In this document: in pieces, positions 13,763 to 15,801 of the stretch
How the letters are laid out: each line of letters starts with the position of its first letter
Numbering within the stretch: the first letter of the stretch is position 1
Assembly (NCBI GenBank): GCA_017646185.1
Contig: JAGCNA010000066.1
Location: 1 to 15,801, forward strand
Length of the DNA: 15,801 bases
Source: Clostridia bacterium
GTDB lineage: Bacteria > Bacillota > Clostridia > Oscillospirales > CAG-382
Reading direction: 5' to 3'
Translations under genes and position numbers: made by a program
Notes under the pieces: generated by a model
Told to the model about the DNA's origin: nothing
Databases searched by the model: none
What the model saw: the letters and a program-made list of their open reading frames with translations, nothing else

Positions 13763-13788
13763 CATTTTTTAATGATATGTCATATACT
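13763..13788 (+). promoter_or_regulatory. Possible sigma-E-type promoter of spoIVA
   Basis: CATATACT (13781-13788) matches the sigma-E -10 consensus CATACAnT at all but one position. A loose -35 (around 13761-13767, AACATTT) lies about 13 bp upstream. spoIVA is mother-cell sigma-E controlled in Bacillus, which makes this the expected class. No sigma-A promoter is visible here on the plus strand. The -35 region is weak, so this is a tentative call. Confidence 0.4.
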
Positions 13789-13849
13789 TATGTTTTTTCG
13801 AATATCTTTAAACACAATAAAAAGAAAAACTGCTTCTGGAGGAATTAAA

Positions 13850-15322
13850 ATGGCTGATTTGAGCATATATGAGGAGATTTCAAGACGCACCGAGGGTGAT
13901 ATTTATATCGGAGTGGTTGGACCTGTGAGAACGGGAAAATCCACGCTTATCAACAGATTTATGCAAACGATGGTATTGCCGTACATGGATTCTCCCGCAA
14001 AAAAAGAGCGGGCGCGGGATGAGATGCCACAATCCGCCTCAGGCCGTACTGTAATGACAACGGAACCTAAATTTGTTCCTGAGGAAGCGGCTGTAATAAA
14101 GCTTGATGAAAACGTGGTTTTCCGTATGAGGATGATAGACTGTGTGGGATATATAGTTCCGGGCGCCATAGGTCATGTTGAAGACGGTGAGACAAGAATG
14201 GTAATGACGCCTTGGTCAGATTCTCCTATGCCCTTTGAAACTGCGGCTGAATTGGGTACACAAAAGGTCATAAGCGAGCATTCAACTATCGGAATACTTG
14301 TAACCACCGACGGAAGTATCGGTGAGATCGAAAGAAGTTCGTATCTTGAAGCGGAAAGCAGAATAGTAGGCGAAATGAAGAATACGGGTAAACCCTTCGT
14401 TATCGTACTTAACTCCGCTTATCCAAATGAAAAAAGAACGCTTTCACTGGCAAAAGAACTGGAAAACAGCTATGACATTCCCGTAATTCCCGTAAACTGC
14501 TCCGAAATTGATGAACGGGATATAAAGGAAATATTGAGTGCCGTATTATATGAATTCCCCGTAAGAGAAATAAAATTCGCTTTACCGGCGTGGATCGACG
14601 TTCAGCAAAGCGGAAAAGTAAAAAAAGAACTATACGAAGAAATTTCGGAAACGGTTAATAAAATTAAAAGAATCGGCGACGTTAAGCAGACCTTTGGTGA
14701 TTTTACCACCGAAAACGGCGGAAAAGCAAAAATAGAAAAGGTTGATCTGGGCGATGGCACTACACGGATTTCGGTAGTGGTGCCGGAAAAATTATTTTTC
14801 AGCGCTTTGGGCGAGCATTCGGGATTTGAAATTACAGACGAAAAATCTTTGTTTTCCACTTTGGCACATTTAAAAACCGTAAACGATAAGTATTCAAAGG
14901 TATCGGAAGCTCTTGCGCAGGTAAACCGTACGGGATACGGAATAGTCACTCCCGACGTAGACGATCTCACCCTCGACGAGCCGGAAATTGTAAGACAACC
15001 GGGCGGATACGGAGTTAAGCTTAAAGCATCCGCTCCTTCAATACATATGATAAAAGCAAATATCCAGACAGAACTATCCCCTACTGTCGGTACGGAAAGG
15101 CAATCGGAGGAGCTGGTCGAATACCTGCTTCGTGAATTTGAAGAGGATCCCAAAAAAATCTGGGGCTCCAATATGTTCGGAAAATCTCTGTACGAACTCA
15201 TTGGTGAAGGTATAAACGCCAAGCTTGCTCACATGCCAGAGGATGCCAGAGGAAAGCTTTCCGAAACCTTGGAAAGAATTATAAACGAAGGCAGCGGCGG
15301 ACTTATTTGTATTCTTTTATAG
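13850..15322 (+). CDS. spoIVA: Stage IV sporulation protein A, spore coat morphogenetic ATPase
   Basis: 490 residues, essentially the same as the 492 of B. subtilis. Mother-cell protein that polymerises on the forespore membrane using ATP hydrolysis and forms the basement layer on which coat and cortex assemble. The N-terminal TRAFAC/GTPase-like domain has Walker A GPVRTGKST (24-32, K30), conserved threonines around T70/T71 and Walker B MIDCVGY (95-101, D97); the NSAYP loop (188-192) is also present. The C-terminal polymerisation/localisation region ends in the characteristic GGLICILL. The start is ATG 13850 with GGAGG (13838-13842) at 7 nt; the frame is open upstream from ATG 13772, but that codon lies in the promoter region and has no ribosome site. 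A ymxH-like sporulation gene follows after 9 nt. Confidence 0.98.
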   Translation: MADLSIYEEISRRTEGDIYIGVVGPVRTGKSTLINRFMQTMVLPYMDSPAKKERARDEMPQSASGRTVMTTEPKFVPEEAAVIKLDENVVFRMRMIDCVGYIVPGAIGHVEDGETRMVMTPWSDSPMPFETAAELGTQKVISEHSTIGILVTTDGSIGEIERSSYLEAESRIVGEMKNTGKPFVIVLNSAYPNEKRTLSLAKELENSYDIPVIPVNCSEIDERDIKEILSAVLYEFPVREIKFALPAWIDVQQSGKVKKELYEEISETVNKIKRIGDVKQTFGDFTTENGGKAKIEKVDLGDGTTRISVVVPEKLFFSALGEHSGFEITDEKSLFSTLAHLKTVNDKYSKVSEALAQVNRTGYGIVTPDVDDLTLDEPEIVRQPGGYGVKLKASAPSIHMIKANIQTELSPTVGTERQSEELVEYLLREFEEDPKKIWGSNMFGKSLYELIGEGINAKLAHMPEDARGKLSETLERIINEGSGGLICILL

Positions 15323-15331
15323 GATTTTATT

Positions 15332-15580
15332 ATGGTAATAAGCTTTTCAGATCTTAGTGATAAAGAAGTAATAAATCTATGTGACGGAAAAAGATTGGGC
15401 TATGTCTGTGATGCGGATATAGATACAGAGTGCGGAAAAATTACTCGCTTGGCCATTCCGGCAAAGGGCGGAATATTTCCCGGGAAAAGCAGAATATATA
15501 TCAGATGGGAAAATATAGAGCGCATAGGCGAAGATATAATTCTGGTAAAATATACCGAGGTGCAGACCGCACGGCATTAG
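15332..15580 (+). CDS. ymxH: YlmC/YmxH-family PRC-barrel sporulation protein
   Basis: 82 residues, the usual size. The whole protein is one PRC-barrel-like domain: LSDKEVINLCDGKRLGYV (8-25), DADIDTECGKI (27-37), then IRWENIERIGEDIILV (57-72). This is the pattern of the YlmC/YmxH family found in nearly all endospore formers. Biochemical function is unknown; some members are expressed in sporulation. Which of YlmC or YmxH it corresponds to cannot be settled, so the symbol denotes the family. ATG 15332 follows AGGA (15321-15324) at 7 nt. It lies 9 nt after spoIVA and is presumably cotranscribed. It converges on the acetyltransferase gene with only 6 nt between stop codons. Confidence 0.88.
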   Translation: MVISFSDLSDKEVINLCDGKRLGYVCDADIDTECGKITRLAIPAKGGIFPGKSRIYIRWENIERIGEDIILVKYTEVQTARH

Positions 15581-15586
15581 AAATTA

Positions 15587-15801
15587 TTAAAGTCTTTTTA
15601 AACAGGAATGTTTTGCATCTATGGCAAAACCGTTGTTTTTGTAAAAATTAAGCGTGCTTTCTTTGTTTGATCCGGTTTCCAAAAATACCTTGTAGCAGTT
15701 GTGCTTCTTTGCAAATTCCGTTGCTTCGGAAAGTAAAGCGGAGGCATATCCGTTACAGCGGTAATCGGCGTGGGTAACTACATTTTCAATTACCGCATAA
15801 G
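15587..15801 (-). CDS. GNAT-family N-acetyltransferase, C-terminal part (5' end outside window)
   Basis: The last 70 residues of a minus-strand gene whose start lies beyond the right edge. It begins YAVIENVVTHADYR and contains acetyl-CoA-binding motif A, RCNGYA (14-19, consensus Q/RxxGxG/A). The downstream motif B region is NCYKVFLETGSNKE (34-47) and NFYKNNGF (51-58), typical of GNAT enzymes that acetylate small molecules or amino groups. Substrate unknown. The stop TAA is at 15589-15587. Confidence 0.88.
   Translation of the reverse strand, partial: YAVIENVVTHADYRCNGYASALLSEATEFAKKHNCYKVFLETGSNKESTLNFYKNNGFAIDAKHSCLKRL

Noticed and set aside
15610..15630. Hairpin GTTTTGC/GCAAAAC after the spoIVA-ymxH operon as a terminator
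   Set aside because: Only 7 bp, AT-rich, inside the acetyltransferase coding region, and followed by a mixed rather than clean T run. Too weak to list.
1..15801. Defence system, CRISPR array, toxin-antitoxin pair, prophage or transposon
   Set aside because: No repeat arrays, transposase, integrase, nuclease or toxin-like genes are seen; nearly every gene is a recognisable core gene and base composition shows no island.

Overview
The window looks like chromosomal DNA from an endospore-forming, anaerobic low-to-moderate-GC Firmicute of class Clostridia. The evidence is the set of sporulation genes (spoIVA, a YlmC/YmxH-family gene, a CwlD-type amidase), a biotin-dependent sodium-pump decarboxylase, TTG starts, GGAGG and GGTGAT ribosome sites, and consensus TTGACA/TATAAT promoters. 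I cannot assign a genus. There is no phage, IS element, CRISPR array, tRNA or rRNA. Coding density is high and no gene-free stretch exceeds about 150 bases.

Layout. (1) 1-2739, plus strand: the tail of a biotin-carrier gene, oadB (membrane Na+ pump) and a carboxyltransferase gene. Together they form an oxaloacetate-decarboxylase-type operon with the biotin domain on its own polypeptide. A GC-rich hairpin follows, then a heavy-metal/manganese exporter-like membrane protein (2809-3651) and a strong bidirectional terminator. (2) 3733-4783: a perfect 15-bp inverted repeat, a minus-strand gene resembling the DUF6873 GME-fold family, and a divergent small cysteine-rich protein that starts with TTG. 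(3) 4707-7450, minus strand, one operon from a near-perfect sigma-A promoter: a five-TM membrane protein, a CwlD-like amidase, then radA (DNA recombination/repair). Its probable terminator lies inside the cysteine-rich ORF on the other strand. (4) 7546-10005, plus strand, one operon from a consensus promoter: NAD(P)HX dehydratase, a small lipoprotein and alanine racemase. (5) 10060-13697, minus strand: a D,D-carboxypeptidase, then pfkA and pyk, which form a glycolytic operon. (6) 13850-15580, plus strand: spoIVA and a ymxH-like gene. (7) The 3' part of a GNAT acetyltransferase runs off the right end on the minus strand.

How they fit together. The genes from about 6.1 to 11.1 kb make a peptidoglycan/D-alanine/spore-cortex neighbourhood: amidase, alanine racemase, D,D-carboxypeptidase, and a lipoprotein sitting directly upstream of alr. 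That is the position of ydcC in Bacillus and gerS in Clostridioides difficile, where GerS works with CwlD. This is the most testable biological idea here. Most other genes are housekeeping. I found no convincing new multi-gene system. The most unusual pieces are the DUF6873-like gene with its divergent Cys-rich partner, and the radA terminator embedded in that small gene.
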